Source of the DNA: Candidatus Gastranaerophilales bacterium
GTDB taxonomy: Bacteria > Cyanobacteriota > Vampirovibrionia > Gastranaerophilales > Gastranaerophilaceae
Assembly (NCBI GenBank): GCA_944323655.1
Contig: CALUTL010000005.1
Coordinates: 1 to 64,000 of the forward strand
Direction of reading: 5' to 3'
DNA: 64,000 nucleotides
Position 1 is the stretch's first letter. Every line of letters starts with the position of its first letter. Positions 36,634 to 44,765 of this stretch are shown here, in pieces. The translations under genes and the position numbers were made by a program. A model generated the notes under the pieces. It ran no database searches, was not told the origin of the DNA, and was given only the letters and a program-made list of their open reading frames with translations.

Positions 36634-37792
36634 ACTGCCTTATTCCGACATAAACATTTGAACCGATTACTGTTGAAGGGGTTCCGGCAATTCCGCGGGA
36701 GGTTGCTTCTTCAATATCTGATTGAATACGCTGTTTTATCTCTTCGCTGTTTGCATCACGTTTAAGCTTTTCGATATCTAAATTTAACGTCTTTGCTATC
36801 TCCAAAATTTCTTCTTCATTATTCGGCTGTTTTTCGAAGAATAAAGAATTGATATCCCAGAATTTATCTTGTTTTTCAGCCGCTGCTGCGTACCTTGCCA
36901 TCAAGCAGGAACCTACATGGAACGGCTGCCTTAAATATTTATTGCATTCCGTATCAAGCGGAAGATTTCTGTGAACTACTCTTATATTCTTTAATTCCTT
37001 AACTGCTTTATGAATCATTATATTGTACACTCTGCAAATATTGCAACGATAATCAGTATATGCATAAATAACAACTTTCGCATCACTGTCACCTAAAATA
37101 TTACCGCTTACCGCATACTTGTTATGCTTTGATTTTACAAATTCATTGTACTCTTTGTTTGCCTTAACCTGAGGGGTAAACACATAAGAAAGTGAAGTGT
37201 AAGTTAAAAATCCCGCAGCCACAAGCATTACTATAATAAATGCCACCAAGTATTTTTTAATTTTCAACCCGTCAAGCATATCGACAACACTTGTTTTAAA
37301 CGCTTTGATAACACCGCCGTTTTTGTAATCCAGAGCTACAAGAGCTATCAAAAGGTTTAAAATATATGTGAATGCGCATAATATACAAAGTTTTTTAATC
37401 TCAAACAAACTTATACAAAGCAAAGTTATGCTTATTAAAAATGAGATAATACCTAATGACGCAATATAATCAAGCGGGTTTTTAAACACCTCCAAAAATC
37501 TCAATAATTTAAAATTTTTAAGCTTTGGTGCAAACAAAAGCATTGTTATAAAAGAATACAAAAACAATCCCCAGCAAGCTAAAGGGACTCCGAAAAATTG
37601 AGATTCGGTTGTTTTTGCAATTCCGTCACAGTCAATAAACTCGTTTACGGAACAAAAACTTGGCAACGCATAAGGATTAAAATTGGAATTGTAATATATG
37701 ATTGCCAGTTTAACAGTCGTAACAAAACCCACAAGAGTTAAAATCAAAATTATAATCTTCTTCACAAGAAGAGATTTGTTCTCATTTTCCAT
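36584..37792 (-). CDS. VKOR-DsbA fusion for periplasmic disulfide formation
   Basis: A 402-residue membrane oxidoreductase. Residues about 12-190 are a vitamin K epoxide reductase-like four/five-helix domain with loop cysteines (SFCSVNEFIDC) and the membrane CxxC (KKLCILCAF), which passes electrons to quinone. After another helix (YLVAFIIVMLVAAGFLTY), residues about 215-400 form a DsbA-like thioredoxin fold with CNIC (YTDYRCNICRVYN) and a cis-Pro segment GIAGTPSTVIG. The fusion can oxidise secreted proteins and regenerate itself, in place of DsbA plus DsbB. AGGAGA selects the ATG at 37792 over the upstream in-frame codon at 37831. Its promoter is at 37819-37847. Confidence 0.93.
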   Translation of the reverse strand: MENENKSLLVKKIIILILTLVGFVTTVKLAIIYYNSNFNPYALPSFCSVNEFIDCDGIAKTTESQFFGVPLACWGLFLYSFITMLLFAPKLKNFKLLRFLEVFKNPLDYIASLGIISFLISITLLCISLFEIKKLCILCAFTYILNLLIALVALDYKNGGVIKAFKTSVVDMLDGLKIKKYLVAFIIVMLVAAGFLTYTSLSYVFTPQVKANKEYNEFVKSKHNKYAVSGNILGDSDAKVVIYAYTDYRCNICRVYNIMIHKAVKELKNIRVVHRNLPLDTECNKYLRQPFHVGSCLMARYAAAAEKQDKFWDINSLFFEKQPNNEEEILEIAKTLNLDIEKLKRDANSEEIKQRIQSDIEEATSRGIAGTPSTVIGSNVYVGIRQYDEFKRMFTEAGAEKR

Positions 37793-37818
37793 AACTATGT
37801 CTCCTATCCAGTATAACC

Positions 37819-37847
37819 ATTTTACAATCATTTAAAATTTAAATCAA
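37819..37847 (-). promoter_or_regulatory. promoter of the VKOR-DsbA/queH unit
   Basis: On the reverse strand, TTGATT (37842-37847), 17 bases, TAAAAT (37819-37824), about 27 bases before the ATG at 37792. It overlaps the longer in-frame upstream codon, which supports the shorter protein start. Confidence 0.6.
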
Positions 37848-37975
37848 TAGGAAGAAAAGGGGATTTTTTCACCGTTATTTAACACAAAACTTTAACACTT
37901 TCAAAATATTGTCAATATGATTTTTTAAAAAGGATTACAAGATTTTTTGCCTACACGGTTTAAAAAGCAAAAACA

Positions 37976-38004
37976 TTGACAGAAATGTTAAAATATATTA
38001 AGAT
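37976..38004 (+). promoter_or_regulatory. promoter of the zinc-ribbon gene
   Basis: A perfect TTGACA (37976-37981), 17 bases, then TAAGAT (37999-38004), about 27 bases before the ATG with AGGAGG. Confidence 0.6.
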
Positions 38005-38030
38005 AACCTGTATAAATTAGGAGGATTAAA

Positions 38031-38549
38031 ATGGCTGATACAAAAGAAATAATCAATTGTCCTGCTTGCGGCAAACCGATGATCAAAATTCCAATACCTT
38101 CGGAAAACGTAAATTTGGACTTATGTATTAACGGCTGCGGCGGAATTTTCTTTGATAACAGAGAATTTAAAAAATTTGACGAGCAAGCAGAAAATATTGA
38201 CGAAATTATAAAAGCAATACAAGGTAAAACTTTCCAAACTGTTGATGGCAGTGCAACAAGAACTTGTCCTGTTTGCGGAATGAAAATGGTCAAAAATTTT
38301 GCAAGTTCACTTCATCAAATTCAAGTAGACGAATGCTATGGTTGTGGCGGAAAATTTTTAGACAATGGCGAATTACAAAAAATTCGTGCTCAATTCGCAA
38401 CAGAAGAAGACCGTGCTGCTGCTGCTGTTAAAGAATTGTACAACGCTGTCGGCGGAAAACTGGAAGCTTTAGATGCAGAATGGGCAGCCGGCAGAGCCAG
38501 ACGTTCTCCACTGCGGAACTTATTTAACGGAATGATGGGTATTGATTAA
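38031..38549 (+). CDS. zinc-ribbon (zf-TFIIB type) protein
   Basis: A 172-residue soluble protein with two treble-Cys zinc ribbons of the zf-TFIIB type: CPACGKPM...LCINGCGGIFFDNREF and CPVCGMKM...ECYGCGGKFLDNGEL, each ending in the family's CGG-x-F/W-x-D signature. A helical Ala-rich tail follows (about 120-172). The molecular role of the family is poorly known. It has a strong promoter and a perfect AGGAGG and stands alone between terminated neighbours, so it is probably well expressed. Confidence 0.85.
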   Translation: MADTKEIINCPACGKPMIKIPIPSENVNLDLCINGCGGIFFDNREFKKFDEQAENIDEIIKAIQGKTFQTVDGSATRTCPVCGMKMVKNFASSLHQIQVDECYGCGGKFLDNGELQKIRAQFATEEDRAAAAVKELYNAVGGKLEALDAEWAAGRARRSPLRNLFNGMMGID

Positions 38550-38565
38550 TTACTAAATAATCCTT

Positions 38566-38602
38566 AAAAAAATCCGGCTTAAATTTAAAAGCCGGATTTT
38601 TT
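38566..38602. terminator. bidirectional rho-independent terminator
   Basis: AATCCGGCTT (38571-38580), an 8-base loop and AAGCCGGATT (38589-38598), flanked by A-run and T-run on each side, so it can end both the zinc-ribbon transcript and the convergent M48-like transcript. Confidence 0.9.
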
Positions 38603-38620
38603 ATTTCCTTATTATTTCAA

Positions 38621-39448
38621 CTATTTTTCAGATGAATTAGCGAAATTTTCAAGCAGAGTATAAGTTGCATCCCAACCGTTCACACCGCCTGTAGCTTTGT
38701 ATCTTGCAATTTGTTTAGCTCTTTCGGATTTCTTTTTAGCCTGTTCTTTTTGGAATTTTTCCAATTTTTTCTCACTGGAATTTCTCTTTTCAACAATCGG
38801 ATCCGCATAAGTTAAGAAGAAGCGATATTCATTGCAAGCATATCCTGCTTTAACTTTTGAAGGATAATTGTAAATAAGATAATCGTAAATATTCATAGCT
38901 CTTTTTGAGTTTGAAGGATCGCCCTTTATAGATTCCCAAAAGCTTCCCGGCATTTTAGTAACCCAAACAACCATTGCAAGCGGGTTATAATCCGCTGCAA
39001 TCATCAGATCAACTCCGGTAATATCAGCATCCATCGCATCGCTTAGGGAAACCTTGTTGTTTGCGAACTCACTGTTTGCGGCAGTATTAATGATATTATC
39101 TTCACTCAAAGTATTTGCCAAAGCTGCTTTTGCAAGATTGCGAAAATTTTCTTTTGACACTTGCGCATTCATAACAGTTCCTATTTCGTGAGCAATAACA
39201 GCCGCAACTTCATTGTCATTTCCGGCATATATCAAATCCTGCTTGCTTACTTGTATAACTTTACTTGTTGTAGCTGAAGAATTGTCAGCATCAGTATCAA
39301 CTACTTTAAAAGTAATTGTTGACGGCAAACCGTTTTTTGTAACAATTTGCTTACCGACAACAGGAACTCTTTCCGCCGTATCATAAGCTGCAAATGATGG
39401 CAATGCAATAACGAGTGCAAAAAATATTGACACTAAAACTCTTTTCAT
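38621..39448 (-). CDS. exported M48-like protein lacking metal ligands (probable pseudoprotease)
   Basis: A 275-residue secreted protein. The signal peptide MKRVLVSIFFALVIALPSFA is followed by a domain with M48 peptidase layout: NDNEVAAVIAHEIGTVMNAQ aligns with the N-E-x-A-A-V-x-A-H-E-x-x-H helix, and DADITGVDLMIAADYNPLAMV with the ExEADxxGxxLMxxAGYxP segment. The second zinc His is Thr91 and the Glu ligand of the ExEAD segment is absent, so zinc proteolysis is unlikely. The C-terminal tail is Lys/Glu-rich. AAGGAGG selects the ATG at 39448 over an earlier one. It is divergent from the HD-GYP operon, with overlapping promoters. Confidence 0.75.
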   Translation of the reverse strand: MKRVLVSIFFALVIALPSFAAYDTAERVPVVGKQIVTKNGLPSTITFKVVDTDADNSSATTSKVIQVSKQDLIYAGNDNEVAAVIAHEIGTVMNAQVSKENFRNLAKAALANTLSEDNIINTAANSEFANNKVSLSDAMDADITGVDLMIAADYNPLAMVVWVTKMPGSFWESIKGDPSNSKRAMNIYDYLIYNYPSKVKAGYACNEYRFFLTYADPIVEKRNSSEKKLEKFQKEQAKKKSERAKQIARYKATGGVNGWDATYTLLENFANSSEK

Positions 39449-39497
39449 TATACCCTCCTTATTTTTCCAAAATACACTTTTTGTACCTGTTATATGA

Positions 39498-39526
39498 TTG
39501 AATTCTAACATAAAATACTGTATAAT
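39498..39526 (+). promoter_or_regulatory. promoter of the HD-GYP signalling operon
   Basis: TTGAAT (39498-39503), 17 bases, TATAAT (39521-39526), followed by a leader of about 20 bases with AGGTG before the ATG at 39554. Confidence 0.65.
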
Positions 39527-39529
39527 CAA
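39502..39529 (-). promoter_or_regulatory. promoter of the M48-like gene, overlapping the divergent promoter
   Basis: On the reverse strand, TTGATT (39524-39529), 16 bases, TAGAAT (39502-39507). It lies almost on top of the HD-GYP promoter, so polymerase could occupy only one of them at a time. Confidence 0.5.
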
Positions 39530-39553
39530 ATTATAGTTTTTTTAGGTGTGGTT

Positions 39554-41284
39554 ATGAAAAAGTTGGAAGAAAAAAACAATAATGCAAAAATGGAAGGGAA
39601 AGCGCTTATAAAAGACGCTTTGAATGACTTACATAAAGACAATCCGATTAAGGCGAAGGAAGATTTTAATTCCGCTCTTAATTGTTTTAAAAAAATTAAT
39701 TCTATTCCTTATATATCAGTATGCTTGAGTTTTCTTGGGCTTACGAACTATATAATAGACAAAAATAATTACCAGAATTCGCTTGCCCTGATGCACGACG
39801 GAGCATATATGGCAGACTATTCAAATTCACTTACGGCAAAGCTTGTAAACGAGTTTGTATCAGGAAGCATTTGCTATGCCGAAGGTAATGACAAAGTAGC
39901 ACTTTTGCATTATGAAAACGCCAAAAACTATGCTTCGGAAGAAGATGAATTTTCACTTGGCACATACATAGCAGGCAGGATAAAACAGATTAAAAACGGG
40001 GAGAATTTCTCAATATCCATTCAAAATGATCCTTTGATATCACTTGTTAAAATCGGACGTTCGATTACTGCGCTGACAGACATCAATGTACTTTTGAAAG
40101 TTATAGCGGAAGAAACCAAAAACGCAATGCAAGCGGACAGATGCACCGTATTTATATACGACAAGGAAAAAGATGAACTCTGGTCAAAAGTTGCGCTTGG
40201 CATGGACAGTCAGGAAATAAGATTTCCGGCAACAAAAGGGCTTGCGGGTTACGTTGTAAAAACCGGTGAAACTTTAAATATCGCAGACGCTTATAATGAC
40301 CTAAGATTCAACAAAGATGTCGACTTAAAAACAGGCTACAAAACAAAAACAATACTTTGTATGCCGATAAAAAACAACAATCAGGAAATTATAGGCGCAT
40401 TTCAGGTTTTGAACAAAGCAAACGGAACCTTCACCAAAAACGATGAGGATTTGCTTGTTGCAATCGGCGGAAGCGCAAGCATAGCATTAGAAAATGCCCA
40501 GCTTTTCGAGCAGCAAAAACAGCTTTACCGAGAGCAGAAAGAATTATTTGAAAGCTTTATTAATACGTTAGCCTCCTCAATAGATGCCCGAGATAAAATT
40601 ACGGCAGGTCATTCGCAAAGAGTAAAGCTCTATTCAATGCTTCTTGCAAATGCGCTTAACCTTGATGAAAAGACGAAAGAACTAATTGAAAAAGCTGCAA
40701 TTTTGCACGATATCGGCAAAATCGGGATTCGTGACAGCGTTCTTCAAAAAGAAGGTAAACTAACCCCCGAAGAATACAGTCACATACAGGAACACGTTAA
40801 GATTACACATAACATTCTTGACAACATCAGTATGTCGAGCGATTTTAGAATAATCACGGAAATCGCTTGTTCACACCACGAAAAATATGACGGAAACGGT
40901 TATTACAGACACCTTAAAGGCGAAGAAATCCCTTACGGAGGAAGAATTCTTGCCGTAGCTGACGTTTTTGATGCAATAACCTCCCGCAGACACTACCGTG
41001 ATAAAATGCCTATTAAAAATGTTATAGATATCTTAATCAAAGATTCCGGCACTCACTTTGACAAAAGCCTTGTGGATGTATTTTTGAAAATTTCGGTTGA
41101 TAAAATTATCAAGGTATTTCTAACCGAAAACCACCACAGCTTTAAAAATGAAGATGCAGAAAAGCTAAGCCGCTACAATTTACTTGATATTTACAACTTC
41201 AGCGTAAACGAAAATATAGATTCTGAAGAAAAAAATATTATAGATTTGTTTAATTACTATTATTCTGGTAAAATAGAGGAGTAA
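39554..41284 (+). CDS. TPR-GAF-HD-GYP phosphodiesterase (c-di-GMP type)
   Basis: A 576-residue cytoplasmic signalling enzyme. The N-terminal ~140 residues are helical TPR-like repeats. A GAF sensor domain (about 160-320: ADRCTVFIYDKEKDELWSKVA, GLAGYVVKTGETLNIADAY, FQVLNKANGTF) is followed by an HD-GYP domain (about 345-520) with DARDKITAGHSQRV, HDIGKIGI, EHVKITHNIL, HHEKYDGNGYY and GRILAVADVFDA. The metal-binding His/Asp set looks complete, but the signature GYP reads GYY. It is predicted to degrade c-di-GMP or a related cyclic dinucleotide in response to a GAF ligand. It is the first gene of a five-gene signalling operon. An in-frame GTG at 39548 overlaps the Shine-Dalgarno and is not chosen. 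Confidence 0.9.
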   Translation: MKKLEEKNNNAKMEGKALIKDALNDLHKDNPIKAKEDFNSALNCFKKINSIPYISVCLSFLGLTNYIIDKNNYQNSLALMHDGAYMADYSNSLTAKLVNEFVSGSICYAEGNDKVALLHYENAKNYASEEDEFSLGTYIAGRIKQIKNGENFSISIQNDPLISLVKIGRSITALTDINVLLKVIAEETKNAMQADRCTVFIYDKEKDELWSKVALGMDSQEIRFPATKGLAGYVVKTGETLNIADAYNDLRFNKDVDLKTGYKTKTILCMPIKNNNQEIIGAFQVLNKANGTFTKNDEDLLVAIGGSASIALENAQLFEQQKQLYREQKELFESFINTLASSIDARDKITAGHSQRVKLYSMLLANALNLDEKTKELIEKAAILHDIGKIGIRDSVLQKEGKLTPEEYSHIQEHVKITHNILDNISMSSDFRIITEIACSHHEKYDGNGYYRHLKGEEIPYGGRILAVADVFDAITSRRHYRDKMPIKNVIDILIKDSGTHFDKSLVDVFLKISVDKIIKVFLTENHHSFKNEDAEKLSRYNLLDIYNFSVNENIDSEEKNIIDLFNYYYSGKIEE

Positions 41285-41296
41285 GGTGAGTTAAAT

Positions 41297-42844
41297 TTGA
41301 CAAAAAGCAATATAAAATTAACTTTGATAATAATGGGATTGTGTATAGGCTGCAGCGGAGTATTAGCGGCAGAGAATCCTTATGCGAAAATTCAGCCGGC
41401 AAACCCTTTGAACAAACCAAAATCGAATAATTTTATATTTCTTGAACCGCAAAAGGCAACTCTGACAAAGAATGACGTTTACAATCAATATGCAATCGGT
41501 TTAAACAGATTTATGCAAAGCAACGTAAGATCAGCTTATGCGGATTTTGCGGTTCTGATACAAAGCATCAATCCGAGTGACTATGCATATTTACAGCTTG
41601 CGACAAAGATGGCGGATATAGGCTTTTTTAACCTTGCCGAGCTTTCGTTAAAAAAAGCCTATGATAAAGATATTTCAGAGCTTTTAACGGAAGAAATAAA
41701 AAGATTTTATTTTCCGTCTGCAAAACTTACCAAACAAGACGAAATATATTTAGGAGAAATCTTTTCCAACATCATATACAATGACCAAAGCCGTGAAGCG
41801 ACGTCAGAGCTGATAAAGAACAGTGTTTTAATGCAAGGAAGCGATTATGCCAATTATCTTGCGGCACTAGGTTCGTTAAAATCCGGCGACTACGAAAATG
41901 CGGCAAAATACATAGACATAGCGATTGCCAAAAACCCTAAAAATATGAATTATGCAAGACTAAAAGCTGAAATTCTATCCCAAGGCAAAAAGCCTAAAGA
42001 TGCTCAAAAGCTTGTCACATCAATAAAAGAACAGCCTTTTATTACAACAGAATATCTGAATAAGATAAATTCACTTGAACAATATATTCTATACAAAACA
42101 CAAAAAAACGAATATATGAAAAATTATCATCTCGGATATTACTATTACTATGAAAAAGAGCTGAACAAAGCTTTAAGAACACTTCAAAGCGCAGTTTCAT
42201 CAAAAAAGAAAAGCAACAAAGAAGTATATGCATTGCTTTCAAGAGTATATTACGAGATGAAAGAATATGAAAAAGCCGAAGATTTTGCGCAAAAAGCTTA
42301 CGATTTAAACAAACGCAACGTGACAGCACTTTTGGTATTAGGTGACATCAAATTCAGAAATAAAGATTACAAATCCGCATTAAAATACTATGAATCCGCA
42401 GCCTCAAGGGAGAAAAACTCACAAATACCTGAAATAAAAGTTGCAGAAACATACCAAATGCTTGACAATGAAAAGAAATCAAAAGATATAATAGCAAAAA
42501 TTCTTAAAAACCACTCAGATTGTGCGGAAGCTTATTATTACATGGCGCTTTTTGACAAAGACCGTGAAATAAATTACCTAAAAAGAGCACTTTCTATAAA
42601 TCTCACCTACAAAGATGCCTGGATAGATCTTGCACGAGTTGAGATAGAGAAGCAAAATTACAGACAAGCAAAGTTTTATCTATCAATCGCAGGATATATT
42701 GACGAAAATGATTTTAGATATTATTATTATCAAGGGCTGATAGCAAAGGCAGAGGGACAAACCGAAAATGCCGATGCCAATTTTAAAAGAAGCCTTAAAT
42801 TAAATCCGGATTACACTCCCGCTAAAGAGGAATTGAATATATGA
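41297..42844 (+). CDS. exported TPR-repeat protein (TTG start)
   Basis: A 515-residue protein: Sec signal peptide (KLTLIIMGLCIGCSGVLAA), then a helical solenoid. The second half has clear tetratricopeptide repeats such as KEVYALLSRVYYEMKEYEKAEDFAQKAYDLNK style units and the final FYYYQGLIAKAEGQTENADANFKRSLKLNP style unit. No ATG fits the start. AAGGTGAG is placed correctly before TTG at 41297, which keeps the signal peptide. It lies between the HD-GYP gene (12 bases before) and a response regulator whose ATG overlaps its stop (ATGA). It is likely a periplasmic scaffold whose link to the signalling genes is unknown. Confidence 0.85.
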   Translation: MTKSNIKLTLIIMGLCIGCSGVLAAENPYAKIQPANPLNKPKSNNFIFLEPQKATLTKNDVYNQYAIGLNRFMQSNVRSAYADFAVLIQSINPSDYAYLQLATKMADIGFFNLAELSLKKAYDKDISELLTEEIKRFYFPSAKLTKQDEIYLGEIFSNIIYNDQSREATSELIKNSVLMQGSDYANYLAALGSLKSGDYENAAKYIDIAIAKNPKNMNYARLKAEILSQGKKPKDAQKLVTSIKEQPFITTEYLNKINSLEQYILYKTQKNEYMKNYHLGYYYYYEKELNKALRTLQSAVSSKKKSNKEVYALLSRVYYEMKEYEKAEDFAQKAYDLNKRNVTALLVLGDIKFRNKDYKSALKYYESAASREKNSQIPEIKVAETYQMLDNEKKSKDIIAKILKNHSDCAEAYYYMALFDKDREINYLKRALSINLTYKDAWIDLARVEIEKQNYRQAKFYLSIAGYIDENDFRYYYYQGLIAKAEGQTENADANFKRSLKLNPDYTPAKEELNI

Positions 42845-43488
42845 AAAAAAATATTCTTATAGTAGAAGATCATGAATTAACCAGATTTGGCCTCAAAACG
42901 ACATTTGAGGGAGTCGATTACGTAGAGAATATTTATGAAGCAGAATCTGCGGAAAAAGCGATTGAGGTATTTAAAGAAAATCCGATAGATATAATAATCA
43001 TGGATTTAGGGCTGCCAAATATGAACGGAATAGAAGCAACCAAAGAAATCCGTTCAGCAAATAAAGATGTAAAAGTAATCATCTTAACCTCACATAATGA
43101 TGAAAAAGAGGTTATGAACAGCTTGAAGGCAGGAGCAAACGCATATTGTTCAAAAGAAATTAATCCTCAAAGGCTTGTATCCGTCGTTCAATCAGTGGCA
43201 GACGGAGCAGCTTGGTTTGACCCGAGCATTGCACATATTGTATTAAAAGCATCGACGACATCCCACAATTTTGACACAGAAGCAAGCGGAAAAGATTACG
43301 ATTTAACCTCCAGAGAAAAACAAATTCTGAAACTTATGACAGAAGGATATTCAAATATGGAAATAGCACAACTTCTTGTCATAAGTATAAATACAACAAA
43401 AGCTCACGTTGCAAGCATATTGCAAAAATTAGAAGTTGATGACAGGCTTCAAGCCGCATTAAAAGCCCTTAAAAATAATATTGTGTAA
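42841..43488 (+). CDS. NarL/FixJ-type response regulator 1 (REC + LuxR HTH)
   Basis: A 215-residue transcription factor. The receiver domain (1-120) has the acidic pair in IVEDHE, the phospho-accepting Asp in IIMDLGLPNMNG, Thr/Ser in ILTSHND and Lys in YCSKEI. The output (about 150-212) is LuxR-type: LTSREKQILKLMTEGYSNMEIAQLLVISINTTKAHVASIL. It should bind DNA on phosphorylation. It overlaps the TPR gene (ATGA) and is followed 10 bases later by a second regulator. No histidine kinase is encoded nearby. Confidence 0.94.
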   Translation: MKKNILIVEDHELTRFGLKTTFEGVDYVENIYEAESAEKAIEVFKENPIDIIIMDLGLPNMNGIEATKEIRSANKDVKVIILTSHNDEKEVMNSLKAGANAYCSKEINPQRLVSVVQSVADGAAWFDPSIAHIVLKASTTSHNFDTEASGKDYDLTSREKQILKLMTEGYSNMEIAQLLVISINTTKAHVASILQKLEVDDRLQAALKALKNNIV

Positions 43489-43498
43489 AGGAATTAAG

Positions 43499-44128
43499 AT
43501 GTCAAATACGGCAAATGTATTATTAGTCGATGACAATCCTAAATATTTAAAAGATGCCCTTCCCTACTACGGTTACAATGTACGAGTAGCAATAGACGGG
43601 ATTCAGGCACTTGAAATATTAACAGGAGAAGACACAAACTTTGACATAATCCTGCTTGATGTAATGATGCCGAATATGGACGGCTGGGCGACATTGAAAG
43701 CAATAAGAAAGCATTCAACGACAAAACACATTCCTGTAATAATGATAACAGCGGTTTCAGAAGAACAAAAGATTGTAGCCGGATTAAAAATCGGTGCGGA
43801 TGATTATATAACAAAACCCTTTGTCTTGCCGAACCTTTTAGCCCGTATGGAAGCGGTTTTAAGACGCAGCACTTGGACAAAAGAAACCGCACAAAAAAGC
43901 AATTTGTCAATTAAATTAAACAACCCGATTAAATCTTTAACAAACAGGGAAAAAGAAGTATTAGCACTTGCAGCAAAAGGAGCAAGCAACAAAGACATAG
44001 CGGAAAAACTTGTATTAAGAGAGGTCACAGTCAAGAGCCACCTTAATAGTATCTTTAAGAAACTAAACGTCACAAGCCGGACACAGGCAGTATTACTGGC
44101 AATGCAGACAGATTTAATAAAAAATTAA
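43499..44128 (+). CDS. LuxR-type response regulator 2 (REC + HTH)
   Basis: A 209-residue regulator: receiver domain with VLLVDDNPKYL, LLDVMMPNMDG (phospho-Asp), MITAVS and the K-P of YITKPF, then a LuxR-type HTH (LTNREKEVLALAAKGASNKDIAEKLVLREVTVKSHLNSIFKKL). The receiver is closer to the OmpR/PatA type than that of its neighbour, and the layout resembles the LuxR-type regulators of cyanobacteria and plastids (for example Ycf29), which is a loose impression. AAAGGA selects the ATG at 43499; the longer frame from 43481 overlaps the previous gene without a start signal. Confidence 0.93.
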   Translation: MSNTANVLLVDDNPKYLKDALPYYGYNVRVAIDGIQALEILTGEDTNFDIILLDVMMPNMDGWATLKAIRKHSTTKHIPVIMITAVSEEQKIVAGLKIGADDYITKPFVLPNLLARMEAVLRRSTWTKETAQKSNLSIKLNNPIKSLTNREKEVLALAAKGASNKDIAEKLVLREVTVKSHLNSIFKKLNVTSRTQAVLLAMQTDLIKN

Positions 44129-44156
44129 TGAAAAATATACATAAAAGGAGAAACGA

Positions 44157-44687
44157 ATGATTGATTATACAAAAGAAGAATTAGTCGAATTATTGCAAAA
44201 ATATCCCGAAAAATTCAACGAATGGAAACAGGAGCAGGAGGACGTAGACCTTAGTGAAGTGGACTTTTCAGGGATAAGTCTTTCTGAGATAGACTTTAGT
44301 GATGTTGATTTAAATTCAAGTTCATTTGCAGATTGTTCGCTTTCTTTTGTAAAATTTGCAGGAGCAGATTTAACATCGGTTGACTTTACAAGAGCAAGAG
44401 TTCTTGAGTGTGATTTTACAGAAGCTCTTTTAAACGGTGCAGATTGCAGTTATGCAGAGATGACTTACTGCAATTTTACTGATACAGATATGGCAGGATG
44501 TATATTTTCAGAAAGCGACTTAAGCAATTCTGACTTGTCTGCATCCGTAAATCTTCACGCTTGCAGGTTTGATGAAGATACTGTATGGCCTGATACGGAT
44601 TTAATGCCGGAAGATTTTGATGCAAAATACAGCAGAGATCTTTCATCACTTCAAGATGAAGAAGATGCTTCGGTAAGCGATTATTAA
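44157..44687 (+). CDS. pentapeptide-repeat protein
   Basis: A 176-residue acidic protein. Residues about 28-130 are tandem A(D/N)(L/F)xx pentapeptides (VDLSEVDFSGISLSEIDFSD style, GADLTSVDFTRARVLECDF), which form a right-handed quadrilateral beta-helix. A short helical N-terminus (YTKEELVELLQKYPEKFNEWKQ) and an acidic tail flank it. Its role is unknown: such helices can act as protein-binding surfaces or DNA mimics, and the strong negative charge would allow the latter. GGAG precedes the ATG. It is the last gene of the signalling operon, before a strong terminator. Confidence 0.88.
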   Translation: MIDYTKEELVELLQKYPEKFNEWKQEQEDVDLSEVDFSGISLSEIDFSDVDLNSSSFADCSLSFVKFAGADLTSVDFTRARVLECDFTEALLNGADCSYAEMTYCNFTDTDMAGCIFSESDLSNSDLSASVNLHACRFDEDTVWPDTDLMPEDFDAKYSRDLSSLQDEEDASVSDY

Positions 44688-44721
44688 TCAATAAAAATAC
44701 AAGAAAAAACTTAAAATTGAA

Positions 44722-44753
44722 AAAGGCGCCTTATTAATAAATAAGGCGCCTTT
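44722..44753. terminator. bidirectional rho-independent terminator
   Basis: AAAGGCGCCTTAT (44722-44734), loop TAATAA, ATAAGGCGCCTTT (44741-44753): a perfect 13-bp stem. T-runs follow on both strands (stronger on the reverse). It ends the signalling operon and the convergent DAHP synthase transcript. Confidence 0.92.
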
Positions 44754-44765
44754 AATTTATAAATA

